Source of the DNA: Arenicella xantha
GTDB lineage: Bacteria; Pseudomonadota; Gammaproteobacteria; Arenicellales; Arenicellaceae
Direction of reading: 5' to 3'
NCBI RefSeq assembly: GCF_003315245.1
Contig: NZ_QNRT01000009.1
Coordinates: 1 to 64,000, forward strand
Length of the DNA: 64,000 bases
The number at the start of each line of letters is the position of its first letter. The first letter of the stretch is position 1. Below, piece after piece: positions 27,923-37,395 of the stretch. A program made the position numbers and the translations under genes. Below the pieces are notes generated by a model that was given only the letters and a program-made list of their open reading frames with translations, was not told the DNA's origin and did not search any database.

Positions 27923-28079
27923 AGCCCGCTCATTGAAATTCTTTATCGACTTATATCTTATCCGTTCGCCACTGACAACAGCATCTCACTCAAACACAGC
28001 ATTGAACGAACAAATTCACATCCACAAAGCTTGGTTTACGCGGTATATTGGGATCACAATAACAACAATAAATATCAAA

Positions 28080-30341
28080 ATGTTTCGAAAAAGTGGTGGA
28101 CGAATTTTAGTGGGGTTAGCATTAACCTGCGTATTTTTGGCTTGGGAACGAAATATGATTGAGCTGCCGATCATCGATCGGCTAGAACTCATTGCCTACG
28201 ATACTAGATTAGCAGCTACGGTGCCGAACGAAGACGTGGATCCTCGCATCGTCATCATCGATATCGACGAAGAGAGCCTAGTAGCCGAAGGACACTGGCC
28301 GTGGAATCGCGTAAAGCTCGCCCAGCTAGTCGAAACCTTATTCGATGTGTATCAAATCGACCTACTTGGATTTGACGTGGTATTCGCTGAACGTGATTCC
28401 TCTGAAGAAATGGAGCTACTTGAGTCCTTGGCTATGGAAACCGAGGACACCGAGTTCCTAACACGTTTTCAAGACTACAAACCTTATATCAACCCTGATC
28501 AAGCATTTGCTCGTGCACTGAATGGCCGACAAGTCATCATGGGCTATTACTTTGACAAGAGTTCTGTACGCTCAACTCGCACTGGCGCCCTAGTTGATCC
28601 GCTGTTTGCTAAGGGCACGCCCTATTATGAGATGCTAACGCTACAGCAAAAAGCTATTGGCGCTGATGGTGCCGAGAAACTAGTTGATGCCAATGTAACC
28701 AGCTACACCGCCAACGTCCCAGAATTACAAGAGAATGCCTTAGGCGGAGGTTTCTATTCCATTCCATCACAAGATAGAGACGGAATCTTACGACGCATCC
28801 AGCTATTGGAGAAATTTGACGGCGGAATTTACGAATCACTGTCGCTAGCGCTGGCTCGCCACTACATGGTCAGTGAAGTCGAATTGATCACCGCGTTCGA
28901 TGAACGTAACCAGGAAGTCGTCGAAGGTTTGGATATTGGAACTGGGCGCATCCCGATCGATGCACAAGGCACCAGCTATATTCCCTACAGCGGTCGGGCC
29001 TATTCATTTCGCTACGTGTCAGCCACCGACATTTTGAACCAAACTGTGGAGAACCCCGAAGATCTGCAGTTTGTTATCGGCATATTAGGCACTACCGCAG
29101 CAGGCTTGGTCGATCTGCGTAATACACCATTACAACAAAATAATTACCCTGGTGTTGAAGTCCACGCCGCAACCATAGCCGGCCTGCTGGATGATAATTT
29201 CCGCTCGCGTCCTTATTATGCGGCAACCGCTGAATTTCTTAGCATTCTCGTGCTGGGACTGCTGCTGTCAATCGCCTTACCTGCCTCCGGCGCAACGGTT
29301 CAAACACTATTATGGCTTGGCTCATCAACGGCGGTAATCGCCGGTAATATGTATCTCTGGACTGCTGAAAATACCATCTTGGCAATCGCGCCAATGCTGA
29401 TGCTGGCAACCAGCTTATACATGGTGAACATGGCCTATGGCTACTTTTTTGAGTCTCGTAACAAAGCCAAGTTAAGCGGTCTATTTGGACAATATATTCC
29501 TCCCGAGCTAGTCGATGAAATGTCTAAGAACCCAGATTCTTATGACCTTGAAGCGAAAAAAGCCGAACTTTCAGTACTCTTTACCGATGTGCGGGGGTTC
29601 ACCACCATTGCCGAAGGTCTGGATCCCAAATCACTATCGCAGTTGATGAACGAATTGCTCAGCCCCATGACCAGAATCGTGCATGACAATAAGGGCACCA
29701 TCGATAAATACATGGGCGATGCAATGATGGCATTTTGGGGCGCGCCAATAGAAAACCCAGATCACGCCAGTGCCGCCGTATCGTCCGGCTTAAAAATGCT
29801 AGATGAACTAGAAGAGTTGAATCGTCATTTCGCTGAACGTCAGTGGCCTGAAGTTAAAATCGGAATCGGTGTTAATACTGGCGACATGAACGTCGGTAAC
29901 ATGGGTTCGGAGTTTCGCATGGCCTATACGGTTCTCGGCGATGCTGTGAATCTTGGTGCACGAGTCGAGGGGCTAACCAAGAACTATGGAGTACTCTTTA
30001 TTGTTACCGAATCCACTGCCGCCGCCGCTCCCGAATTTGAGTACCGTCGGCTGGATATTGTGCGTGTGAAAGGCAAAGCGGAACCGGTTACGATTTTAGA
30101 GCCAATGGGTCAGGCCGGCATGGTTTCGCAAGCGGAAATCAGCGAACGAGACCAATACCATGCAGCACTCGATGAGTATTTAAATCAACAGTTTGAATCA
30201 GCATTGAATCAATTTAGCGTACTCGCTAAAGCCGATCCAGAAAGGATGCTATACCAAATATATATCGAAAGATGCCAGCAATTAGTCAAACAACCACCTG
30301 GCGTAGATTGGGATGGTGTTGTCACTTTCACAACCAAATAA
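28080..30341 (+). CDS. CHASE2-domain class III adenylate cyclase
   Basis: A 753-residue sensor cyclase. An N-terminal membrane helix (residues about 8-22) is followed by a periplasmic CHASE2 domain with the signature IVIIDIDEESL (about 57-67). About three transmembrane helices follow (about 388-455), and then a class III cyclase domain (about 490-670) with LFTDVRGFT, DKYMGDAMMAFWG and the AYTVLGDAVNLGARVE block. The DK and the T/D around LGD are the residues associated with ATP rather than GTP use, so cAMP is the likely product. A short TPR-like tail ends the protein. The ATG at 28080 is chosen because the membrane helix starts just after; the frame is open back to 27903 and overlaps the MBL gene. 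Confidence 0.9.
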   Translation: MFRKSGGRILVGLALTCVFLAWERNMIELPIIDRLELIAYDTRLAATVPNEDVDPRIVIIDIDEESLVAEGHWPWNRVKLAQLVETLFDVYQIDLLGFDVVFAERDSSEEMELLESLAMETEDTEFLTRFQDYKPYINPDQAFARALNGRQVIMGYYFDKSSVRSTRTGALVDPLFAKGTPYYEMLTLQQKAIGADGAEKLVDANVTSYTANVPELQENALGGGFYSIPSQDRDGILRRIQLLEKFDGGIYESLSLALARHYMVSEVELITAFDERNQEVVEGLDIGTGRIPIDAQGTSYIPYSGRAYSFRYVSATDILNQTVENPEDLQFVIGILGTTAAGLVDLRNTPLQQNNYPGVEVHAATIAGLLDDNFRSRPYYAATAEFLSILVLGLLLSIALPASGATVQTLLWLGSSTAVIAGNMYLWTAENTILAIAPMLMLATSLYMVNMAYGYFFESRNKAKLSGLFGQYIPPELVDEMSKNPDSYDLEAKKAELSVLFTDVRGFTTIAEGLDPKSLSQLMNELLSPMTRIVHDNKGTIDKYMGDAMMAFWGAPIENPDHASAAVSSGLKMLDELEELNRHFAERQWPEVKIGIGVNTGDMNVGNMGSEFRMAYTVLGDAVNLGARVEGLTKNYGVLFIVTESTAAAAPEFEYRRLDIVRVKGKAEPVTILEPMGQAGMVSQAEISERDQYHAALDEYLNQQFESALNQFSVLAKADPERMLYQIYIERCQQLVKQPPGVDWDGVVTFTTK

Positions 30342-30357
30342 GCTTATCACAATGACA

Positions 30358-30388
30358 GCCGAGGCCTACTCGCAAACCAGGCCTTGGC
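30358..30388. terminator. Hairpin after the adenylate cyclase gene
   Basis: A 10-bp stem with one G-T wobble (GCCGAGGCCT at 30358-30367 and AGGCCTTGGC at 30379-30388) around an 11-base loop, 16 bases past the cyclase stop. It sits between convergent genes. No U tract follows on either strand, so it is a candidate transcript end or mRNA-stabilising hairpin only. A second, shorter inverted repeat (GCCAGCT / AGCTGGC) is at 30557-30580, just after the tpsA gene end. Confidence 0.4.
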
Positions 30389-30617
30389 GTGAGGTTAGCG
30401 GCACTGAAACTAAAGCCCAACAGCTCAAATTGCTGATTGAGCGGAGTGGCCGCATGCCTACAATTACTCAGCTTAGAAGTAACAAGTAAAGCCTAGGTGG
30501 CAGATGCCAACTAGGCTAGCATGGTGCGCTGGACTAGCCTGGAGTGATTAAAACGAGCCAGCTCAGTAACAAAAGCTGGCCATTGACTGTCAATTAGCCG
30601 TCCCAACCCACATTCGC

Positions 30618-33600
30618 TTAGCGACAGCGGTTTTCGTAATGTTTAATTTCGAGATCCTCTTCTTCACCATCCACCGGCTCAACCACGGATACCACCTCGT
30701 CACTAATGACCAGAACGTCATTGATTACGTCCTCCGGAGATGCAACGGGTTCTGGCGTTGGCTCAGGAGCCGGTTCTGGTGTTGGCTCAGGAGCCGGTTC
30801 TGGTGTTGGCTCAGGAGCCGGTTCTGGCGTTGGCGTTGGCGTTGGCGTTGGCGTTGGCGTTGGCGTTGGCGTTGGCGTTGGCGTTGGCGTTGGCGTTGGC
30901 GTTGGTGTCGGTGTCGGTGTCGGCGTTGGTGTCGGCGGTGGCGTAACACTCACGACCACATCCAAGATATTATTAACAAATTGCACATCTAGCGTATCAA
31001 ACCCATTGGCAGTCTGAATAAACGGGCTATTTTGAGTAAGCGTCCCGCCCACACCCAATACCGGATGCGGTGTATTCGGGTTTGGATCATAGCCATCCAA
31101 ATTTATAATATTCAAAACCACACCAGGGTTGGCAGGAGCTTGCGAGCCCGTGCCACCCAACACCAAATTTCCGCCAATATCGAGCGTATCAAAATCGCCA
31201 GGATTCGGACCAGCTAACTCAAAATTCAGAATAGAACCATCATAGAAGGTCGCATCGCCTGGAATAAATATCGCACCTGGTGAATTACCCGGTGCAAAGG
31301 TCGCGCCAAAATCAACAAACACTTCGCCCATCGTTAAAATATCGCCAGTGCCAGTGACTGATGAACCGTTACCAAAGGTCACATCAATAGGCCCGTCACC
31401 CAACAAGCTCAAAAGTCCTTGGTCAAAATGCAGCTCTCCAGCATTAGTAGTGTACGCTGTTGATTCCATCGGGAGTGCTGCTACCTCTAGGATCGCCCCG
31501 TTACCAATATTAAGCAGGCCGTCATTTTGCAACTGGCCACTTATGGCTACCACACCTTCCGGCGCAGAAACATCCAAAACCCCATTATTAACAATAACTT
31601 GGCTACTGTTGATCAAAATCGGATCAAGAATATTCAAACGTCCGTTAGAACCAATTACCAACGAGCCCGGGCCTTCATTTCCAGGCATGGCAAAACCGTC
31701 ATAACCGACTATTATCTCACCGTCGGCGCCAGTCACGTCCACATCGCCCTGTACAATCAAATCCGCATCAATTTGCAGAGCGGGCCCAGATATACCAGGG
31801 CCTTGTTCTTGACCGCCGCCTTGAGCTATGTTGATCTCACCGCCATCGGTCACGGTAAATGTACCCGAATCTAACAGGACACCGGTAAACGCGTTCGGTG
31901 CAGGTGAGGTGATCGTTAAAGTGCCAATTTCGTAATTACCGGTACCTCCGAACTCACCCGCGATACCACCACCGTTGTCAATGCCCCCGTTTATAGTCAA
32001 CGCATCAATTGAGGCCTGAGGTGCGTTCAAGAACAAAAAGGCATTATCGATGCGTAGTCCACCGTCAAACGTGATTGAGTTAGCCGAAAGAGTATACGGG
32101 TCCGCGCCATCCTGTACAGTCAGGCCGCCACCATTGAACTCCAAAGTCGCGGCTCGTATTTCCACGGACACTCCCTCTGAAAAACTGCTGTCGACAAGCG
32201 TAGAGCCTGATCCATCATTATCAAAATCGGAATTAAATACTAAGCCTCCCAATGGCCCACCTTCATCACCAAAGTCGATATCTTGATTGACTATGATGTT
32301 ATTCGCCGCATTGAGCGTTAACGTATTACCTGAATATGAAAATAAAAACTCGTCGATCGTAATATTGCCATCTTCGTTACCGGTGCTGCCGGTATCAATC
32401 ACAACGTCGGATTCATCAAGCGCGGTGCCAATAGTCTCAGGAGATATCTGCGCTCCAGAGGTAATCGCTGTAAAGGTTCCAGGAGTCGAATTATCGACTC
32501 CATCCTCAGGCTCGTCGTAAGTTATTCTTAAATCAATCGGGTCGATCAACCAAGTACCGGCCCGGCCGAAATCTGCACCAGCGTTCGGAACAGTATTAAC
32601 CTCAAGCCCTAGTAACCCTGATGTTTCAATAAACCCACCGTCTCCGGCTTCGGTGCCGCCGCGCGCGCTCAATTGCCCGTTCACTCTGGCACTGTCTTCT
32701 GCAAACAGAATGATGGTACCACCGTCACCCTGAGTGTCGCCATTAGCCGCAACCACCGCATCTTCACCAAGATATACAAACTGGCTCGTACGGGTTGTGC
32801 CCCGCCCTTGCTGTTCGCCACCAATTAAAATTGTACCGCCGCCAGAGTTTGCCGAAGCATCAATGCTAGACCCAGTGTAAACTCCAACGTTATCACCAAG
32901 CAGCGAAATATCGCCCGCTTCTTGGCTATCATCAATAGGTGCAGAACTGATGTCCGCTCCCAGAATTTCAACTTGACGACCCTCTAGGTGAATATCACCG
33001 GCTGGAGCCGTTACATCTCCGCTGATGGTTAGTTGATCCGCAGCTTGTAAAAAGATACGACCATCAGCACTTTCCACCAGACTCAGATCGCCCTGATTAG
33101 TAATTCGCCCCGCGGCAATGGATAAATCACCACCACTAGCAATAATCTGCCCTAAATTTAGTACCGAGTCTTGTGGCGCCTGCACTTTAAATTCAACATT
33201 CTGCAGATCGGCAAAACTCAGAGACACTGACTGACCCGCAGCCAACATAATGTCACCGCCATCGGTTTGCAAAATACCGCTATTTTCAATCGACTTCGAC
33301 ACTAGCAATATGGCACCACCCGATGTTACGTGCACCAACCCTTGATTCACTAATACACCGTCGCCACCAGAGAAAGACAAATCTCCCGAGCTAAAAGAGT
33401 CATTAGAAAGCCCTAGAGTCGAGCCAACGAAGCCGGCAGTATCAATAACCGCGCCATCGCCAACCAACAAACCAGCCGGATTGATTAAGAACACCTGTCC
33501 GTTACTTTCTAAGCTTCCCAAGATTTCGCTCATCGAGCCGCCAACCACACGATTAAGTACCGCAGAGGACGCCGAGCTTTGCATAAAACGCGTAATCTCA

Positions 33601-33860
33601 TCTTGGCTTATCGAAAAACTTTGCCAATCAATAATCGCACCATCACTATTGGTAACGTTAAGCTGATTTCCAATAGACTCGAAACTTGCGCTTCCGGCCA
33701 CCACGTCGGCACCTTGCGGGTTAGCTTGTGCGATTCCACTGGAAGCAACCAGCAACGTAGCAAGTACTGTGGTTTTTAGCCTGAAGCACCCGTGAGAAAA
33801 ACTTGTCTGATACATACTAGCCAACCCCTTGGTAAATAATTTTTGCTTTATGGTATTCAC
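30618..33860 (-). CDS. Two-partner secretion exoprotein TpsA (filamentous haemagglutinin-like)
   Basis: A 1080-residue secreted protein. A signal region (core [15 protein letters not shown]) precedes the TPS secretion domain, recognisable from [19 protein letters not shown], the N-A-V-L-N-R-V-type block [18 protein letters not shown] and [15 protein letters not shown] (a variant of the usual NPNGI motif). The long middle is repetitive beta-helix rich in GG, IDN and NGG. Residues about 972-1040 are Pro-Thr and then Ala-Pro-Glu-Pro repeats encoded by tandem DNA repeats. The tail ends in ENRCR with one cysteine. It is the last gene of the operon after TpsB and a FecR-domain protein. The function (adhesin or other) cannot be read. 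Confidence 0.88.
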   Translation of the reverse strand: MNTIKQKLFTKGLASMYQTSFSHGCFRLKTTVLATLLVASSGIAQANPQGADVVAGSASFESIGNQLNVTNSDGAIIDWQSFSISQDEITRFMQSSASSAVLNRVVGGSMSEILGSLESNGQVFLINPAGLLVGDGAVIDTAGFVGSTLGLSNDSFSSGDLSFSGGDGVLVNQGLVHVTSGGAILLVSKSIENSGILQTDGGDIMLAAGQSVSLSFADLQNVEFKVQAPQDSVLNLGQIIASGGDLSIAAGRITNQGDLSLVESADGRIFLQAADQLTISGDVTAPAGDIHLEGRQVEILGADISSAPIDDSQEAGDISLLGDNVGVYTGSSIDASANSGGGTILIGGEQQGRGTTRTSQFVYLGEDAVVAANGDTQGDGGTIILFAEDSARVNGQLSARGGTEAGDGGFIETSGLLGLEVNTVPNAGADFGRAGTWLIDPIDLRITYDEPEDGVDNSTPGTFTAITSGAQISPETIGTALDESDVVIDTGSTGNEDGNITIDEFLFSYSGNTLTLNAANNIIVNQDIDFGDEGGPLGGLVFNSDFDNDGSGSTLVDSSFSEGVSVEIRAATLEFNGGGLTVQDGADPYTLSANSITFDGGLRIDNAFLFLNAPQASIDALTINGGIDNGGGIAGEFGGTGNYEIGTLTITSPAPNAFTGVLLDSGTFTVTDGGEINIAQGGGQEQGPGISGPALQIDADLIVQGDVDVTGADGEIIVGYDGFAMPGNEGPGSLVIGSNGRLNILDPILINSSQVIVNNGVLDVSAPEGVVAISGQLQNDGLLNIGNGAILEVAALPMESTAYTTNAGELHFDQGLLSLLGDGPIDVTFGNGSSVTGTGDILTMGEVFVDFGATFAPGNSPGAIFIPGDATFYDGSILNFELAGPNPGDFDTLDIGGNLVLGGTGSQAPANPGVVLNIINLDGYDPNPNTPHPVLGVGGTLTQNSPFIQTANGFDTLDVQFVNNILDVVVSVTPPPTPTPTPTPTPTPTPTPTPTPTPTPTPTPTPTPTPTPEPAPEPTPEPAPEPTPEPAPEPTPEPVASPEDVINDVLVISDEVVSVVEPVDGEEEDLEIKHYENRCR
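30748..30947. repeat. Tandem repeats coding the Pro-rich tail of TpsA
   Basis: On the plus strand three 24-bp units of the type GGTTCTGG(T/C)GTTGGCTCAGG lie at 30748-30819. They are followed by about twenty 6-bp units GGCGTT or GGTGTC to about 30947. On the coding strand they encode Ala-Pro-Glu-Pro and Pro-Thr repeats. The near-perfect hexamer units imply recent expansion and contraction, so tail length is likely to vary among strains. Antisense open frames through it translate to runs of Val-Gly or Ala-Leu and are artefacts. Confidence 0.9.
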
Positions 33861-33863
33861 GCC

Positions 33864-34763
33864 CTACCCTCCGTACACTGAGCACTGGCCTTGCGGCGCA
33901 AAGCTCTGTGGAAAACGATCGATCTGATCTAATTCCGCATCACTCAAATCTGATAGCGCGAAATAGGGATCGCGCTCCATAATCAGCGGTACACTTGGTA
34001 GTGCACTGACCCTCTTCTGCGTAACGCCCGGCATATCCGGTGTTGCACTAGCCTGCAACACAGGCATCCCTGCATAACCCGCATTGCCGGCTTTTAACTG
34101 CACGTCAACACAATCTACTGGCTGGCTAAAGCGACACTTTCCGAGTTCGAAATCCGCTACCTGACCAGCACACTGACTAATGGCGATCGCTCCCGTAGCA
34201 CAACTGCCATAGAGACCTTCTGGCAATAATTCATTAATTGAATCAGCCACCGCTTTACGCCCAGCAAAGTCATCGTCACTACCGATGGTGTAGCCAAGCT
34301 CTTGCTCATCAACCAAGCACTCATCGCCGGCACAGATGCGTGTTATAAAGTCCGTACCCCGAATGCCAATCGAGGCAATCGGTGTATCAACTTGAAACGC
34401 GTCTGGCTTGCGTTTACCAATCAATCCTGTAACGGTTCTCAACCCACCTTTGACTAGATTGATACACCCTTCTTCTTTACCCTCTTCGGTACTAAACTTA
34501 CCAATCGCGATAGTGGTACCAGGCTTCAGAGTCAACTTGGTGTTATCCATCATTCGGATAACCGCGAAGCTTTTCTGTGCCGTGCTGACCATATCGCCCT
34601 CAGCCACTGCGCCACCCTTAGCCAACACACGGTCTACCTTATCGGCACCCGTTGCGGTTACCACACCTTTCGCTAGAATCACCGTGCCGGTGCTTGCAAA
34701 TACGCTATCACTCGCCGTCACTAAAACTAGCAATGCTACGAGTGTTTGAATTAAATATTTCAT
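33864..34763 (-). CDS. Exported FecR-domain protein
   Basis: A 299-residue exported protein. A signal peptide ends near SVFAS. The FecR domain (about residues 25-150) shows DKVDRVLAKGGAVAEGDMVST, FAVIRMMDNTKLTLKPGTTI and FQVDTPIASIGIRGTDF, the classical pattern. The C-terminal half contains several cysteines and no known domain. It lies between tpsB and tpsA, 9 bases after tpsB and 3 before tpsA. FecR-domain proteins without a TonB system often sit beside secretion genes; it may be a periplasmic accessory of the TPS system. No FecI sigma factor is visible, so FecR-type sigma regulation is unlikely here. Confidence 0.85.
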   Translation of the reverse strand: MKYLIQTLVALLVLVTASDSVFASTGTVILAKGVVTATGADKVDRVLAKGGAVAEGDMVSTAQKSFAVIRMMDNTKLTLKPGTTIAIGKFSTEEGKEEGCINLVKGGLRTVTGLIGKRKPDAFQVDTPIASIGIRGTDFITRICAGDECLVDEQELGYTIGSDDDFAGRKAVADSINELLPEGLYGSCATGAIAISQCAGQVADFELGKCRFSQPVDCVDVQLKAGNAGYAGMPVLQASATPDMPGVTQKRVSALPSVPLIMERDPYFALSDLSDAELDQIDRFPQSFAPQGQCSVYGG

Positions 34764-34772
34764 GATCAGCCC

Positions 34773-36485
34773 CTAGAAACGATACGCTAAATTGAAGTGA
34801 ACTTTACTGTCGCCATCACGCGAGGCTTCACTTAACTCATCTCCACTGTCGATACCATCAATCAAGTATCCGTAGCTAGCAGAGGCCGAAATTTTATCTG
34901 TTGGGTTCCAATTGAATAACACGCCAGCTGATATCACTGACTCAGATCCAAGCTCGCCTTCGATCGGCAGATTGTTTTCCACGCTGCCGTAATCGACAAA
35001 CGCTACCGGTCTTAGTCCCTTAGTAATTTCCGGTGCCCAAGCTTGAAAATTCAGTTGGTAACCTTCGTCACCACGAAGCTCACGCTCCTCCATTCCCCGA
35101 ATGCTATTGGTACCGCCTACTGCAAATTGTTCACCGGTAATTAGGCGATCACTACTCACACTAAACTTAGTTGCTAGACTCCATATCCAATCTGACTTTG
35201 AATACTGAACATTCACTCCTAGATCGTATTTTTGCCAATCGTCGCTCGCACCAACACGCGACAACCCATACGAACGAGCGTTATTAAACGAACCACCACT
35301 TAAGTTGCTCGACACACCCAAACTGGTTCTTACGTCAACGCCGCTCTCGCTACTCCACGCGCCAGAATAGGTAAGCGCGATTGGTCGACTGCGAACATCC
35401 TCCAATACTTGATTGCCTTGGAACTGAATATCATTATCAAATAGCTTATCGGTCAGCTGTAAAGACACGGATTGATGATAACGATCAACACTAGGTAAAG
35501 ACTGGCTGTAGCCTAGGCCAAACACTTCGCCACGCCCAGCCACGTCAAACACTCCACCCACCGTGCCACTGTCAACATCGGACTCAACCGCAATTATGTT
35601 GAGAGAGCCACCCAAGCGGTAAAAAGGCATTTTATAGTTCAGTGCAAACTGCTGTACGTCGTCAATGCCCTCTGGCGAGGTAATAAAACTGATGGATGCG
35701 CTGTGGTCTCGCCCAAATAGATTGCGATGTGCCGCACTAACACCAACACGATAGTCACCTGACACTTCGGTGCCAGTATTATTTAACCATGTACTGAACA
35801 GAACCGGACTCTGATCCATAACGCTAACATTAGCGTCAATTTCATTCTCTGTTTTACCCGGCGCCAGTGTAACTCGCACTCGTTTTCCAGAGTTTTGGTT
35901 AGCTAGTCGCAACGACTGGGCAATTTGCTTCGCACTTGGAGAAGTGCCGCGCTGGAGGACCGGCAAGCTCGCTTTTACGTTCTCTGGTGAGTAATGTTTA
36001 TTACCCACAACCTCGATATTGCCGATGGTGTAGCGCTTGATTAATAGATCAACAACACCGTCGGTTAATTCCTGAGGCGGAAACGAAACACGATAAAAAC
36101 TAAGCCCTTTCGCCTTAATGGCTTGCTCTAAGGCATCAGCTGCATTTTCAATATCATCGATACCACGATTAGGGCCAATATACTGTTCAAATGCATCGCG
36201 AGTTTCAGCTTCACTTAACGGATTATCACCCTGTATCGAAAACGCCGACACATCGAAACTAACTCGTTCCAACAGCCCCTGAGTGAGCTGGGTAACTTCA
36301 GACTCGGCTGAAACCACAGAGCTTGCTAACAGTAGACTGCCAGACAAACTGGCCACCAATACTTTCAAACAGAACGTCGGCTTTGACGTGTCGTGAACGG
36401 CCTTACCCCGCACGTTTGATTTACCTGCGAGGCGAGAGCCGTGCATGCAGGTAACGCCCTCCCTCGAAAACGTTGTTTTCATCAT
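34773..36485 (-). CDS. Two-partner secretion outer-membrane transporter TpsB (ShlB/FhaC/HecB family)
   Basis: A 570-residue outer-membrane transporter. A signal peptide (core LVASLSGSLLLASSVVSA) is followed by POTRA domains (about residues 75-210, with GLSFYRVSFPPQ and YTIGNIEVVGNKHYS). A 16-strand barrel then ends in FNLAYRF. The conserved loop motif that reaches into the pore is here GGTNSIRGMEERELRGDEG, matching the VRGY/F motif of the family. It heads the minus-strand operon tpsB-fecR-tpsA and should export the TpsA product across the outer membrane. Confidence 0.93.
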   Translation of the reverse strand: MMKTTFSREGVTCMHGSRLAGKSNVRGKAVHDTSKPTFCLKVLVASLSGSLLLASSVVSAESEVTQLTQGLLERVSFDVSAFSIQGDNPLSEAETRDAFEQYIGPNRGIDDIENAADALEQAIKAKGLSFYRVSFPPQELTDGVVDLLIKRYTIGNIEVVGNKHYSPENVKASLPVLQRGTSPSAKQIAQSLRLANQNSGKRVRVTLAPGKTENEIDANVSVMDQSPVLFSTWLNNTGTEVSGDYRVGVSAAHRNLFGRDHSASISFITSPEGIDDVQQFALNYKMPFYRLGGSLNIIAVESDVDSGTVGGVFDVAGRGEVFGLGYSQSLPSVDRYHQSVSLQLTDKLFDNDIQFQGNQVLEDVRSRPIALTYSGAWSSESGVDVRTSLGVSSNLSGGSFNNARSYGLSRVGASDDWQKYDLGVNVQYSKSDWIWSLATKFSVSSDRLITGEQFAVGGTNSIRGMEERELRGDEGYQLNFQAWAPEITKGLRPVAFVDYGSVENNLPIEGELGSESVISAGVLFNWNPTDKISASASYGYLIDGIDSGDELSEASRDGDSKVHFNLAYRF

Positions 36486-36962
36486 AGCTGCCTTATTATT
36501 ACTCTAATACTTCGTGATTTAGCGCACCCGACTTCGCTTCCAACCCGAAGTCTACGATCAGCGCTAGCATGACCGAGCCCGCACCCCAAAACCTATTAGC
36601 AACGACACCACAACGTCTCACCCGTTAATGGCAATTGTCCAATAGATTTCCCTAATAATTATGAATTGAGGATAGGCCGAACTTACGTTTAGCGCAAGTA
36701 GACAAATGGACTACTCGCTATTCGTAAAATGGATTGGCCGCGATCTTGACGCGCCACCTAACCAGAGTGAACCGCAAACCAGTGAAGTGTTGAGCGCGGA
36801 GCCCATCACGATTGAAACTGCCAAACTTTCTTGTCCAGGCTTTCTTATTCAAACTTCATTCAGCACCGCCTTAATCTCAATAATCGCAACGAAACCCAAC
36901 CCACATACCTCGACGGCACTCTCACCAAGCCGTTGAAATAACTCACTATATCTAAAATTTAA
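36486..36962. other. Gap upstream of tpsB
   Basis: About 480 bases with no convincing gene. A plus-strand frame at 36706-36936 encodes 76 residues without recognisable domains. The minus strand also has short frames that resemble no family I know. The part next to 36486 should contain the promoter of the tpsB operon, but I cannot assign it. Confidence 0.4.
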
Positions 36963-37190
36963 CTAGCTACTTTTACCTAACATATTGAACGCTTCGTCAG
37001 GAATCACATAATTCTGCTTTATCCACTGAAGGTTACCTTCAATAAAACCAACAAACTCTCGTTGCAGCACTAACTCCCAAACATTATTTGAAATTTCCTT
37101 AAGCAGCCGCATTTCCTGCTCAGCTCCGCCCCCCTCGATTTCGTTCACCTTCATATTTTTCAAGTGATAAGCGGAGCTTTTTTCCTGCAC
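36963..37190 (-). CDS. Hypothetical small protein
   Basis: A 75-codon frame starting with GTG (or 63 codons from the ATG at 37154). The product is acidic and amphipathic, with a plausible helix (EQEMRLLKEISNNVWELVL) and no signal peptide or transmembrane segment. I do not recognise a family. Neither candidate start has a good ribosome binding site. It could be a short gene, or the remnant of a longer one, in the region between the TPS and aromatic operons. Confidence 0.3.
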   Translation of the reverse strand: MQEKSSAYHLKNMKVNEIEGGGAEQEMRLLKEISNNVWELVLQREFVGFIEGNLQWIKQNYVIPDEAFNMLGKSS

Positions 37191-37395
37191 GGCCTAATAC
37201 TGAAGCTTGTTCTTTGACTATCTCTAGCTCAATAGCGGAATGCAAGCGAGTGCTATTTCTCTGTAAACCGAATTTTTGCATGATTCTTCTGTAGATTTGT
37301 TGCTGTCAATACCGATTAACGATGACGAGAGGGTAAACCCCGCTCATCAAGCATACTGCACTTGAACTAATAACCAGCGATGGCCGCTGCTCTTT

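Noticed and set aside
30639-31017. Plus-strand open frames reading as Val-Gly, Ala-Leu or Trp-Arg repeats
   Set aside because: They are antisense to the tandem hexamer repeats coding the TpsA tail; the repeat itself keeps all frames open.
33864-34763. FecR anti-sigma regulator of iron-dicitrate type
   Set aside because: It has a cleavable signal peptide, no N-terminal cytoplasmic sigma-binding domain and no fecI or TonB receptor gene nearby.
36706-36936. 76-codon plus-strand frame in the gap before tpsB
   Set aside because: No domain, no start signal and a composition unlike its neighbours; the opposite strand is equally open.
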